Notes under the pieces: generated by a model
Seen by the model: the letters and a program-made list of their open reading frames with translations, nothing else
The model's database searches: none
What the model was told of the DNA's origin: nothing
Translations under genes and position numbers: made by a program
Source of the DNA: a virus
IMG/VR virus record: IMGVR_UViG_3300042541_001054
Location: 1-28,250 of that record
DNA length: 28,250 nt
Reading direction: 5' to 3' (one strand)
Shown here: positions 1-6,743 of the stretch, piece after piece
How the letters are laid out: the number at the start of each line of letters is the position of its first letter
How positions within the stretch are numbered: position 1 is the stretch's first letter

Positions 1-126
1 ACCTCGTTCTCGGCGGTGGATGCAGACATCATCGGCAAGTTGATCGCCTTGCAGCTCAAGCCATGGCAAGATGGTTTCCTGATCGTGGACGTCCAGGTGG
101 TGGTGGAAGAGGAGGTGCCGTTTTGA
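1..126 (+). CDS. 3' end of putative ssDNA-binding/annealing protein (copy A, truncated by window edge)
   Basis: The last 41 codons and the TGA stop are present, in frame from base 1. They are base-for-base identical to 15720-15845, the end of the complete gene at 15063-15845, which shows that the window starts inside another repeat of the same genome. The encoded segment is the end of an OB-fold-like C-terminal domain finishing in an acidic EEEVPF tail. A GAGGAGG Shine-Dalgarno lies inside the last codons, and the stop overlaps the TTG start of the next gene in a TTGA junction. The function is inferred from the full-length copy. Confidence 0.8.
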   Translation, partial: TSFSAVDADIIGKLIALQLKPWQDGFLIVDVQVVVEEEVPF

Positions 127-788
127 TTCGTCCCCAACCATCGGAAGTTTGGCGCTGCGGAGCGCTCGACGGCACCCAAAAATTGGTGCTGTTGGCGATT
201 CTTGACTACGGACGCATCGCCTACCCACGCCAGGCAGTGCTGGCGGCGAAGTGCGGGATCAGCCGTTCGACTTGCCAGCGCACAGTTGACTCACTACGTC
301 TAAGTGGCGTACTGACAACGACTACCCGCGGCAAGTCGCTTGTCTACCGCGTCAACCTGACAGGACAGGAGATGCCTCAATCTGACGCATCGAGAAGCAT
401 CAAATTGACGCCGGAGATGCATCAGAATGACGCTTCTATCGGCGTCAAATTGACTTCGGGATCCTATCTAGCCAATGGAACTCTCCCACCTAACCAGCAA
501 ACGGCTACCGCCGTCAGTGGGTGGGAGGTTCAAGATGAGATAGCAAACCGGATCAAGCAACGTGACCCGAGAGCGGACATCAAGAGCCACTGTTCGGTGT
601 GCCGACGTGTGTTGATCTCGTACGGCCTGAGCGACCGCGACGCAGTCGGAGCCTGGCGGCTCCTCTTGGAGCATTGGGCCCGTAGCGGCAATGACGCGTA
701 CAGCACACTTAAGTTCCACACCGAGAACCTGGGAGGCGCTCGTGACGTCGCCAAGGTTGTCTTACATCGCTTGCAGGGAGTCGCATGA
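123..788 (+). CDS. Winged-helix replication-initiator-like protein, allele A
   Basis: A 221-residue protein. Residues 17-75 form a winged helix-turn-helix; the HTH core runs from about Q37 to L64 (QAVLAAKCGISRSTCQRTV). A variable linker (about 80-130) precedes a well-conserved C-terminal domain (about 134-221) with a CSVC pair at 157-160. I choose TTG at 123 because allele B starts at the homologous residue with ATG at 16300, because GAGGAGG stands just upstream, and because the start overlaps the upstream TGA. The linker-coding DNA holds five regularly spaced near-palindromes. N-terminal DNA-binding domain, internal iterons and C-terminal partner domain follow the lambda O plan, so it probably opens the origin and recruits a host helicase or loader. 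A transcription regulator is the main alternative. Confidence 0.6.
   Translation: MIRPQPSEVWRCGALDGTQKLVLLAILDYGRIAYPRQAVLAAKCGISRSTCQRTVDSLRLSGVLTTTTRGKSLVYRVNLTGQEMPQSDASRSIKLTPEMHQNDASIGVKLTSGSYLANGTLPPNQQTATAVSGWEVQDEIANRIKQRDPRADIKSHCSVCRRVLISYGLSDRDAVGAWRLLLEHWARSGNDAYSTLKFHTENLGGARDVAKVVLHRLQGVA
351..454 (+). repeat. Iteron array inside initiator gene, candidate replication origin (allele A)
   Basis: Five 11-base elements, consensus RTCAANYTGAC, lie at 351-361, 376-386, 399-409, 421-431 and 444-454. Their centres are 25, 23, 22 and 23 bases apart, about two helical turns, so a bound protein would line up on one DNA face. TCA at positions 2-4 and TGAC at 8-11 are invariant. They sit in the part of the gene coding for the linker between the DNA-binding and C-terminal domains. 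Origin function is inferred by analogy with lambda ori within O. Confidence 0.55.
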
Positions 789-1027
789 GCCAACCACAGA
801 GCCTCGAAGATCAGATCCTCCAGCAAGTTCTTGTGATCCAAGCGCTACGCCTACGCATCGCACGCATGGAGTCGATTTACACCACACCACGAACCATCCG
901 ATCCACTGGGCAGAATGGGACAACCGAGGACACACGCCACCAGCGTGACACTATCGAGGAATACGGGCCCAGCACGCCACGTTGTGTCACGGATCAGGAA
1001 GTCGAACGCGCTGAGGATGACTCGTGA
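785..1027 (+). CDS. Small hypothetical protein (80 aa), allele A
   Basis: Not recognised. The ATG overlaps the previous stop (ATGA). The N-terminal half (about residues 5-30, LEDQILQQVLVIQALRLRI) is a short amphipathic, Leu/Ile-rich helix that could form a coiled coil. The rest is polar and probably disordered, ending in acidic residues. Allele B (16962-17207) is nearly identical except near the end, so it is under protein-level constraint. Its place just before the nuclease/terminase genes makes a small-terminase or replication-accessory role conceivable, but there is no DNA-binding motif to support it. Confidence 0.6.
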   Translation: MSQPQSLEDQILQQVLVIQALRLRIARMESIYTTPRTIRSTGQNGTTEDTRHQRDTIEEYGPSTPRCVTDQEVERAEDDS

Positions 1028-1512
1028 CCAACTCACGCATGAAGGGCAAGAACGGTGAGTTGGACGCCTGCCGTGCGCTGGAGAAGTTGTTCCCATTCAA
1101 GTGGGAACGTACTGCCCAACGCTATGGCAAAGGCAAAGCAGACATTGAAGCACAGTGCAGCTGGCAGATACACGTTGAAGTAAAACGCCGAAAGACAGGC
1201 TATTCGTACGTGTATGGGCGCTTGAAATCCGATCCACTCATTAGCAGTGGCAGCCTCTTGATATGCCGATTGAGTCGGCTCATGCAAGTCATGGACGATG
1301 GCATCTGTTTGCCCAATGTTGCACCACGTTGCGCTGGCCTTGAAGATGCCATGCTGCAAGCACGTACTGATGCAAGGGTAGGGTGGTTACCCATTGTCCT
1401 TGCCAGGCAGGATGACGAAGAGTGGCTATTAGCGTGGAGGGAAGAGGTAGATACGCGACTCATGGAAGAGGTGCGAACATGGCTAGGCGATGGCGATACG
1501 AAGGTGGTATAG
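1024..1512 (+). CDS. PD-(D/E)XK nuclease, Holliday-junction-resolvase-like, allele A
   Basis: A 162-residue protein with the compact PD-(D/E)XK layout: E12 (KGKNGELDA), D40 (GKGKADIE) and E52-x-K54 (HVEVKRR), which would bind metal and cut DNA. The family includes phage and archaeal junction resolvases and VRR-type nucleases. A role in resolving recombination or packaging intermediates is inferred from the position before HNH and TerL. The GTG start at 1024 overlaps the previous stop (GTGA); allele B has ATGA at the same place. The 3' end overlaps the HNH gene by 34 bases. Confidence 0.7.
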   Translation: MTNSRMKGKNGELDACRALEKLFPFKWERTAQRYGKGKADIEAQCSWQIHVEVKRRKTGYSYVYGRLKSDPLISSGSLLICRLSRLMQVMDDGICLPNVAPRCAGLEDAMLQARTDARVGWLPIVLARQDDEEWLLAWREEVDTRLMEEVRTWLGDGDTKVV

Positions 1513-1739
1513 GCAAACCTATCAGCATGATTAACACCATTCGCTCACGCGGTGGTACATGGACACGCATAGCCAAAGCACATAAGGCTGTGCATATGTG
1601 CTGTGCTGTATGTGGTGCAGTGGCTGACCTTGAGACAGATCACATCATTCCACTGCATCGCGGTGGCACGAATGAATGGCGAAATTTGCAGTCATTGTGC
1701 CGCACACATCACATTATCAAGACTACGGCTGAAATTTGA
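1479..1739 (+). CDS. HNH endonuclease next to terminase, allele A
   Basis: An 86-residue protein. Zinc-binding C42-x2-C45 and C74-x2-H77 frame the HNH core: D54-H55 (ETDHIIPLHRGG), N69 and the C74/H77 region. Small HNH proteins beside TerL stimulate terminase cleavage in HK97-type phages (established for HK97 gp74), so a packaging role is likelier than homing. I prefer ATG 1479 to an upstream in-frame start at 1422 because allele B also begins MARRWRYEGG. Bases 1531-1648 are identical to allele B although the neighbouring genes are diverged. Confidence 0.85.
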   Translation: MARRWRYEGGIGKPISMINTIRSRGGTWTRIAKAHKAVHMCCAVCGAVADLETDHIIPLHRGGTNEWRNLQSLCRTHHIIKTTAEI

Positions 1740-3565
1740 CCAGGCCCCGTCATAGGGCCGAGGGGCCTATACCCGCTAAGGCACCGCGGTGTGGATCCAC
1801 GAAGACAGACGCGCGTCGTAAACACCTGAAACGACCACCTTTATGCGCCGACCTAGCCGATGCCTACGCCGAGTCGATCGCCAGCGGCAGCGCCGTCGCC
1901 AATCTGCGAATCGTCGACTCATGCAAGCGCTACTTAGCCGAGCGCAAAGCGCCGGCGGCGCACCAGGTGTGGTGGGACGAGCCACGCGCCGAGGACGCCC
2001 GAGCGTTCGCCCGCAAGTGTGGCCAGGGCGTGGAAGAGGACGCCGGCAAACCACTGGAGTGGATGCCGTGGCAGTGCATGGTGGCAATGATCCTGCTCGC
2101 TCGCCGACGCGTGATCGCCAAGGTGAAGACCGACACGCCGGCGACCAAGGCGCTGCTGCTGGTGGTGGCGCGCGGCAACGGGAAGACCGAGTTCGCGGCA
2201 TCGATGATCATGGCAGCGATGCGCGACACCAGCACTAGCCTGGAGTTCTCAAGCGTGGCGCCGGATGGGCGCTTGGCGCAGAAGACCTTTGAGCGGATGC
2301 AGACCATGTGCCGCACACTGGCCCTAGATGACACGGACAAAGACGATAAGGGATGGACGTCCTCAGGTGGCTCGACGCCGGCGCATCCCGGCAGAGTGCG
2401 CCACGGTGGCAACCGGTACATCTCTTTGCCATGCACCGACCGTGCGCTTGACGGATTGACCACGCGCTTGATCGTCGCGGACGAGACAGCGCGCATGGAC
2501 AAGGCGTTCGGGCGCTTGCTCACCGGCCTTGCCAAGTTCGCTACCTCGCAACTGTTGGCGATCACCACGCCCGATCCGGAGCAGAAGACGCGCCCGATTT
2601 GGGGCTACTGGCAAGCGTGCGAGGCTGCAATCGCTGACGGAACGCCCTATCCGGCGGGCTGGTGGCCCATGATTTACGGTCTAGATGCCGACGATCAAGC
2701 CTCAGATCCTGCCGTATGGGCGAAGGCGCACCCAGGTTTGGGCGTCATTGTTGACCCAACGCAGTTGCAACTGGCCGCGCAGACGATGCTAAACACGGGT
2801 GATCCCGTGCAGATTGCCGAGTTTGAAACGCAGTTGGCGTGCAGATACCACGAGATTGCCACGACTGACATTGATCTTGCAGTGCTTGAGCGGCAAATGG
2901 TGGACTGCGATTGGGATCGCTTGCGCGGCGCGCCAGCGGTCATCGGTCTTGACTTGAGCCGCGGTGGTTATGGAAGTCAACTTGACTTGACGGCGCTCAC
3001 CATCATGGTGGTCGATGGCGGCATCATTCGTGCGCGAAACGTGTGCTGGTGGGCGGGTACGGACATCGCGCTCGACGAAAAGCGCTGCAAAAACCCGCTA
3101 CAGGTGTGGATTGAGGCCGGACATCTGCGCCGAATGCCTGGTGAATGGCAGGATATGAGCATTGTGGAGGCTGAAATTGAGCACTTAATGACGCTTTACG
3201 ACGTGCGAAAGATCGGCGTAGACCCGCATCCAGCGCAAGCGCGAGACATAAAGCGATGGCAGGATCGCGGCTGGCCCATCATTCCGGTCGATCAGAGCAT
3301 CCGAACGATGGCGCCGGCATGGAAACTGTGGGGCGACCTATTGAAGTCCAAGCAACTTTGCTACCAAATCGATCCGGTACTCGCGTCGGGACTAAACAAC
3401 GTGCGCCTAATCCGCGACAACGTCGGCAACACGCGACCAGTGAAGGGACGCAGCGCGGGCAACATGGACGTCATCGTGTCCGGCAACATGGCAGCGCTTC
3501 TCATGGAACATCACCAGGTGCGCGAGTCGACCGGACTCAGCACCAGCGCTTGTCCGATTGGTTGA
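1736..3565 (+). CDS. terL: Terminase large subunit, allele A
   Basis: A 609-residue packaging motor and nuclease. The N-terminal ATPase shows Walker A VARGNGKT at 144-151 and Walker B LIVADE at 245-250 (catalytic E250), with a coupling ITTPD motif near 276-280. The C-terminal RNase-H-like nuclease has candidate acidic residues D406 (GLDLSRGG), D496 (IGVDPHP) and D578 (NMDVIVSGN). Length and motif order fit the Terminase_1-type family that works with HK97-type portals. It starts with TTG overlapping the HNH stop (TTGA), conserved in allele B, which suggests translational coupling. No small terminase subunit is recognisable nearby. Bases 2556-2679 are identical to allele B within otherwise diverged sequence. 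Confidence 0.93.
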   Translation: MTRPRHRAEGPIPAKAPRCGSTKTDARRKHLKRPPLCADLADAYAESIASGSAVANLRIVDSCKRYLAERKAPAAHQVWWDEPRAEDARAFARKCGQGVEEDAGKPLEWMPWQCMVAMILLARRRVIAKVKTDTPATKALLLVVARGNGKTEFAASMIMAAMRDTSTSLEFSSVAPDGRLAQKTFERMQTMCRTLALDDTDKDDKGWTSSGGSTPAHPGRVRHGGNRYISLPCTDRALDGLTTRLIVADETARMDKAFGRLLTGLAKFATSQLLAITTPDPEQKTRPIWGYWQACEAAIADGTPYPAGWWPMIYGLDADDQASDPAVWAKAHPGLGVIVDPTQLQLAAQTMLNTGDPVQIAEFETQLACRYHEIATTDIDLAVLERQMVDCDWDRLRGAPAVIGLDLSRGGYGSQLDLTALTIMVVDGGIIRARNVCWWAGTDIALDEKRCKNPLQVWIEAGHLRRMPGEWQDMSIVEAEIEHLMTLYDVRKIGVDPHPAQARDIKRWQDRGWPIIPVDQSIRTMAPAWKLWGDLLKSKQLCYQIDPVLASGLNNVRLIRDNVGNTRPVKGRSAGNMDVIVSGNMAALLMEHHQVRESTGLSTSACPIG

Positions 3566-3568
3566 TCT

Positions 3569-3598
3569 CACGCAATGCCACGCAATGCCACGCACTAG
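3569..3598 (+). repeat. CACGCA direct repeats, 10-bp period
   Basis: CACGCAATGC occurs twice in tandem (3569-3578, 3579-3588), followed by CACGCACTAG (3589-3598). The word CACGCA returns at 3647 and 3668 inside the following 21-base repeats. This is the left end of a non-coding repeat block that begins right after the terL stop and is absent from copy B. Confidence 0.8.
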
Positions 3599-3632
3599 GA
3601 AAAACTAGGAAAAACTCGGAAAAACTCGGAAA
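3595..3632 (+). repeat. Helically phased A-tracts (predicted bent DNA)
   Basis: The 10-base unit CT(A/C)GGAAAAA is repeated at 3595, 3605 and 3615, with a partial fourth unit at 3625. Runs of five A fall at 3600-3604, 3610-3614 and 3620-3624, exactly one helical turn apart. This is the classic arrangement for intrinsic curvature, often found at origins, packaging sites and upstream of promoters. The array is present in copy A only. Confidence 0.8.
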
Positions 3633-3672
3633 GCGGTACGCAACTTCACGCAAGCGGTACGCAACTTCACGC
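3631..3672 (+). repeat. Two perfect 21-bp tandem repeats
   Basis: Bases 3631-3651 and 3652-3672 are identical 21-mers beginning AAGCGGTACG and ending CTTCACGC. Each holds a TTCAC word, the reverse complement of the GTGAA core in the next array. The second TTCAC (3666-3670) and the first GTGAA (3676-3680) form an inverted repeat with a 5-base gap. Confidence 0.85.
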
Positions 3673-3674
3673 AC

Positions 3675-3714
3675 TGTGAAGAGGTGTGAAATAGTGTGAA
3701 ATTCTGTGAAACGC
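3675..3714 (+). repeat. TGTGAA-N4 array, four units, 10-bp period
   Basis: TGTGAA recurs at 3675, 3685, 3695 and 3705 with variable 4-base spacers, so the conserved part is the motif rather than the whole unit. That is expected of protein-binding sites on one DNA face. The array lies about 30 bases upstream of a TTGACA box before the portal gene. It may be an activator or operator array, a terminase-binding site or a replication/partition site; the sequence does not decide. Confidence 0.75.
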
Positions 3715-3745
3715 TGTATTTAGATGCGAGGTCTGAAATAATCGC

Positions 3746-3774
3746 TTGACACGCTGAGGCACATTTGTTCCATG
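3746..3774 (+). promoter_or_regulatory. Possible promoter for the structural operon (copy A)
   Basis: TTGACA at 3746-3751 is a perfect sigma-70 -35 hexamer. The region 17 bases downstream (TCCATG) is a poor -10. The stretch from GTCTGAAATAATCGC to the portal start is conserved in copy B, where the rest of this gap is missing, which argues for function. CTGAG (3754) and CTCAG (3778) form a small inverted repeat reaching the GTG start. Upstream, 3715-3745 holds nothing else I recognise. Confidence 0.35.
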
Positions 3775-3781
3775 CATCTCA

Positions 3782-4942
3782 GTGAGCATCTTCGCACGAT
3801 TCTTCGGGTTCAAAAGCGGCGTAGTTGTCTATGCACGCCCGGAACCACTGGCAACGCCAGCGCCACAGCATTTACCCGCTGTCGTTCGTGCCATGAATCT
3901 CATCAGCACCGACTTGGCGCGGCTTCCGTTCTCGATCATTGACTCACAGGGCCAGGTTGTCGATTCGCCGATCACGCAATTGATGACGCGGGAAGCCTCG
4001 CGCTGGCAGTCGGGCTTTGAGTTCAGACGCTATTTGACTACGTGCGCGCTTGATTCGGGCAACGGTTTGGCACTCATTCGCCGCGATTCGTCGGGCACCG
4101 TCGCCGAATTGCAACCACTTCCGAGCGGAACGTCCACGGTTGAACTGACCGAAGAGGGTGTTCAGTACCGCTTGGGCGGGAATCTCCTCAAGGCAGACCA
4201 GGTGCTACACCTCGGCTGCTATCCGGATCCGCTGTCGCCGAGTTGGTATATGTCGCCGATGGACGCTTGCAAGTTCGCCATGGAACTGGCAGCAGACCAG
4301 GACGCGGCCCACAAGAGCCTGATCCGCACCGGCAGCACCGGCAAGGTTTCGATCTCTCACCCGGGCGCGATGTCCGATCAAACGGTTCAAGCCATCCGCG
4401 ACGCCTGGCAAACCATGCACGCAACCGCGGAGGGTGCATCGCGCCCGTTGATCCTGCGCGAGGGCATGAAGGCTGAGCGCATCAGCGCTGAATCAACCAC
4501 CACAAGTTTGGAGTCGCGCCGGTTCTCAATCCAAGAGATCGCCCGCGCATTCGGCGTACCGCCCGAAATGCTCTACCAGCAGGGCGGCGGGGCGCTGTCC
4601 TCACAATCAGAAACCGCACGCGCCTACGTTGACGGCGCGCTAGCCCAATGGGTGACAGCGTGGGAATCGGAGATCACGCGAAAACTCTGCGGGCCCGGCG
4701 AACACGCAAGGCTCGATACCGACGTCCTGCTCCGCGGCAATATGCGAGATGCCGGCATGGCGCTGTCGAAACTTGTCCTCGCCGGGATCCTCTCACCGAA
4801 CGACGGGCGCAAGCGAATGGGCCTCCCGCCTATTCAGGGCGAACAGTTCGACATTCCAAGTGTGTCCATGCCAGGCGGAATGAGCGCCATGCAAGGCGAC
4901 GGCGCCACGGAAAACATCGATGGAGGTGAAGACATTGCTTGA
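3782..4942 (+). CDS. Portal protein, HK97 family (copy A)
   Basis: A 386-residue portal forming the dodecameric DNA channel at the capsid vertex. Family hallmarks include an N-terminal AVVRAMNLISTDLARLPF helix (about 34-51), a central wing and clip, and the FSIQEIARAFGVPPEMLYQ motif (about 248-266) before a C-terminal helical region. It starts with GTG. There is no good Shine-Dalgarno, and the ATG ten bases upstream is out of frame. The first 66 codons differ from copy B at 12 sites, all synonymous; after base 3980 the two copies are identical. Confidence 0.93.
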   Translation: MSIFARFFGFKSGVVVYARPEPLATPAPQHLPAVVRAMNLISTDLARLPFSIIDSQGQVVDSPITQLMTREASRWQSGFEFRRYLTTCALDSGNGLALIRRDSSGTVAELQPLPSGTSTVELTEEGVQYRLGGNLLKADQVLHLGCYPDPLSPSWYMSPMDACKFAMELAADQDAAHKSLIRTGSTGKVSISHPGAMSDQTVQAIRDAWQTMHATAEGASRPLILREGMKAERISAESTTTSLESRRFSIQEIARAFGVPPEMLYQQGGGALSSQSETARAYVDGALAQWVTAWESEITRKLCGPGEHARLDTDVLLRGNMRDAGMALSKLVLAGILSPNDGRKRMGLPPIQGEQFDIPSVSMPGGMSAMQGDGATENIDGGEDIA

Positions 4943-5456
4943 AATCCGTACCGCCAAGATCAGTATGCAAGGCGACAAGATCGGCGGCTACGCCAGCGTC
5001 TACGACGCTCCGAGCCACCCGCTCACCGTGCGTGGCATCAACGGTGGCAAGCCATTTACTGAGAAGGTCGCCCGCGGCGCGTTCGACAACTCGCTCCGCT
5101 CCAACATCTCGCTGCTTGTCGGTCATGATTCGCGCGACCTCTTGGCAAATACCAAGAGCGGGCTGCTCCAGCTGAACAGCGACGCGCACGGTTTGGCGTT
5201 CGAAGTAACGCTCCCCGACACGCAGCGAGCAAAAGATATCCGAGCACTCGTGGACGCCAACGTCCTGAGCGAGATGTCATTCGGCTTCAACGTGATCTCA
5301 GATTCTTGGAGCGGCAACACACGCACACTCACCCAGGTGAGGCTATTGGAAGTCTCAATCGTAGAAAACGGCGCCTATCCGCAGACGAGCGCCGAAGCAC
5401 GACATCTTTCCTCGGGCTTAGCCCGTCTTCGTCTGCGTCTAAGGATGCCGCTATGA
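4935..5456 (+). CDS. HK97-type prohead protease (copy A)
   Basis: A serine protease (S78/U35 family) that trims capsid scaffolding during maturation. From the TTG start, the catalytic candidates are H64 (LLVGHDSR), S115 (LSEMSFGF) and E139 (LLEVSIVENGAY), the spacing seen in HK97 gp4. I prefer TTG 4935 because GGAGGTGA at 4922-4929 gives ideal spacing. An in-frame ATG at 4920 would add five residues but has no ribosome-binding site. It overlaps the portal end by 8 bases, and its stop overlaps the capsid ATG (ATGA). Confidence 0.9.
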   Translation: MLEIRTAKISMQGDKIGGYASVYDAPSHPLTVRGINGGKPFTEKVARGAFDNSLRSNISLLVGHDSRDLLANTKSGLLQLNSDAHGLAFEVTLPDTQRAKDIRALVDANVLSEMSFGFNVISDSWSGNTRTLTQVRLLEVSIVENGAYPQTSAEARHLSSGLARLRLRLRMPL

Positions 5457-6724
5457 AACTGTCCGAACTCTTTGAAAGCCGTAAGGCGCTCACCGCTGAG
5501 CGCGATTCCATTCTCGCACAAGATTCCCTCACCGTCGAGATCGAAGCTCGCGGCCATGAAGTCGCAAACGAACTCGCAACCGTTGAAGCCGAGATCCGTT
5601 CCGCGCAAATGCGCGAGCGTTTCGCTTCCTCAAGCGCCGTCGAGATCATCGCCAAGCGCGATATGGAACTCGGACGCGAAGAGCGCGACACCAAGAAGTA
5701 CCGCGACCAGTTCATCGGTTGGCTCAAGGGTGGCGCTGCACCTGAAGTGCGCGCACTAACGACCGCAACCACTCCCGCAACCGTTGCTGGCACCATCATG
5801 GTGCCTGCCGTTTACGAGACAGAGATTCTGAAGTTCCTCGATAGCCAAGATTTCATGCGTTCGTTGGCTGATTATCGCGGTGGAGTCACTGGCTACCCAT
5901 CGCTCCGTTACAACACGCAGACCAGCGCGGCCTACGGTGGCGGCACCGGTTCGTGGATCGCGGAAGGTGGCAACGCCGTTGTGAACGACATGGCACTCGC
6001 TGAGGTGCTCTTGCCGCCACGACTCTGCTCACCGACCACGCAAGTTTCGCAGACGCTCTTGCGCCAAGCGAATTTTGACGTGGAAGCCGAAGTCATGATG
6101 GATCTTCAGAAGAAGATTTCCAAGAATCAGGCCTTCGGGTTCATCGGAGGTATCGGTGGCACAGCGATGCCAACGGGCATCTTCGATCCTGCAACCACAA
6201 CTACTGGCGTTCGCACTGGTGCAACGGTTGGAGCAGGTAACACGCGAGCATTGAAGGTGACTGCTGCAACTTCAGACGCTGCCGTGACCATTGCGAACCT
6301 GACCAAGATGCGTTACGACATCTTGCCAGCGGCTTACTGGAATAGTCCGACCTGCGCCTGGATCATTCCGCAAGACGTTTACGCAGCGATCGCTGGCATT
6401 CTTGTAAACAATGTGCCGCTGTTTGTCCCTTCTGCTGATGCTGGCATCAGGAATGCAGCACCATTTACGCTCATGGGCCTCCCGGTCTACGTAACTCCGT
6501 ATGTCCCGGCTCTTATCACAACTTCGGCAGCGAAGACCGTGATGGCAGTGGTTGGAGACATCCGAGAGTCCTACAGTATTCGGGAGTGGGCAGGCATCGG
6601 CATGATCCGCGACGACATCACGCTGGCGACCACTGGCCAAGTGAAGTACACCGCGATGTCGTTCGCCAACGCGAACATCACCCGCGGCGATGCGCTCGTT
6701 CAACTGCGCGTCACCAACGTCTGA
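5453..6724 (+). CDS. Major capsid protein, HK97 fold (copy A)
   Basis: A 423-residue protein. Residues 1 to about 58 are a charged coiled coil (MKLSELFESRKALTAERDSI), the delta/scaffold domain that the upstream protease removes. After a linker (about 60-105) the HK97 core begins near TPATVAGTIMVPAVYETEI. The core carries SWIAEGG, an E-loop/A-domain pattern and a C-terminal region ending RGDALVQLRVTNV. ATG 5453 has AAGGA upstream and overlaps the protease stop. The long in-frame upstream extension to 5306 lies inside the protease gene and is rejected. Confidence 0.93.
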   Translation: MKLSELFESRKALTAERDSILAQDSLTVEIEARGHEVANELATVEAEIRSAQMRERFASSSAVEIIAKRDMELGREERDTKKYRDQFIGWLKGGAAPEVRALTTATTPATVAGTIMVPAVYETEILKFLDSQDFMRSLADYRGGVTGYPSLRYNTQTSAAYGGGTGSWIAEGGNAVVNDMALAEVLLPPRLCSPTTQVSQTLLRQANFDVEAEVMMDLQKKISKNQAFGFIGGIGGTAMPTGIFDPATTTTGVRTGATVGAGNTRALKVTAATSDAAVTIANLTKMRYDILPAAYWNSPTCAWIIPQDVYAAIAGILVNNVPLFVPSADAGIRNAAPFTLMGLPVYVTPYVPALITTSAAKTVMAVVGDIRESYSIREWAGIGMIRDDITLATTGQVKYTAMSFANANITRGDALVQLRVTNV

Positions 6725-6743
6725 TTCTGATCCTCTCATCCTT

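Noticed and set aside
1-126. Direct terminal repeat of a linear phage genome (matching 15720-15845)
   Set aside because: The repeat ends at a gene junction where the two alleles diverge, but homology resumes after the inserted nuclease. It is therefore part of the genome-length duplication, not a terminal repeat.
1422-1478. Longer HNH protein starting at 1422
   Set aside because: Copy B has its start at the position equivalent to 1479, and the extra 19 codons overlap the upstream nuclease gene.
1930-2568. Long antisense reading frame (212 codons) opposite terL, with a matching one at 18110-18748
   Set aside because: It mirrors the codon structure of terL in both copies. No ribosome-binding site or recognisable protein; the sense frame has complete terminase motifs.
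3256-3699. 147-codon + strand ORF running from terL into the repeat array
   Set aside because: It is out of frame with terL, has no homologue in copy B, and its C-terminus is simply translated repeats.
3569-3714. CRISPR-like array
   Set aside because: Units are 10-21 bases, several different families, with no unique spacers of 25-40 bases and no cas genes.
3675-3714. CRP (cAMP receptor) sites because of TGTGA
   Set aside because: CRP needs the inverted partner TCACA at six-base spacing. These are direct repeats with a 10-bp period, and the one inverted pair (TTCAC-N5-GTGAA) has the wrong arrangement.
5306-5452. N-terminal extension of the capsid gene (in-frame start at 5306)
   Set aside because: It lies wholly inside the protease gene and would add a low-complexity basic stretch. 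ATG 5453 has a ribosome-binding site and the usual ATGA overlap.
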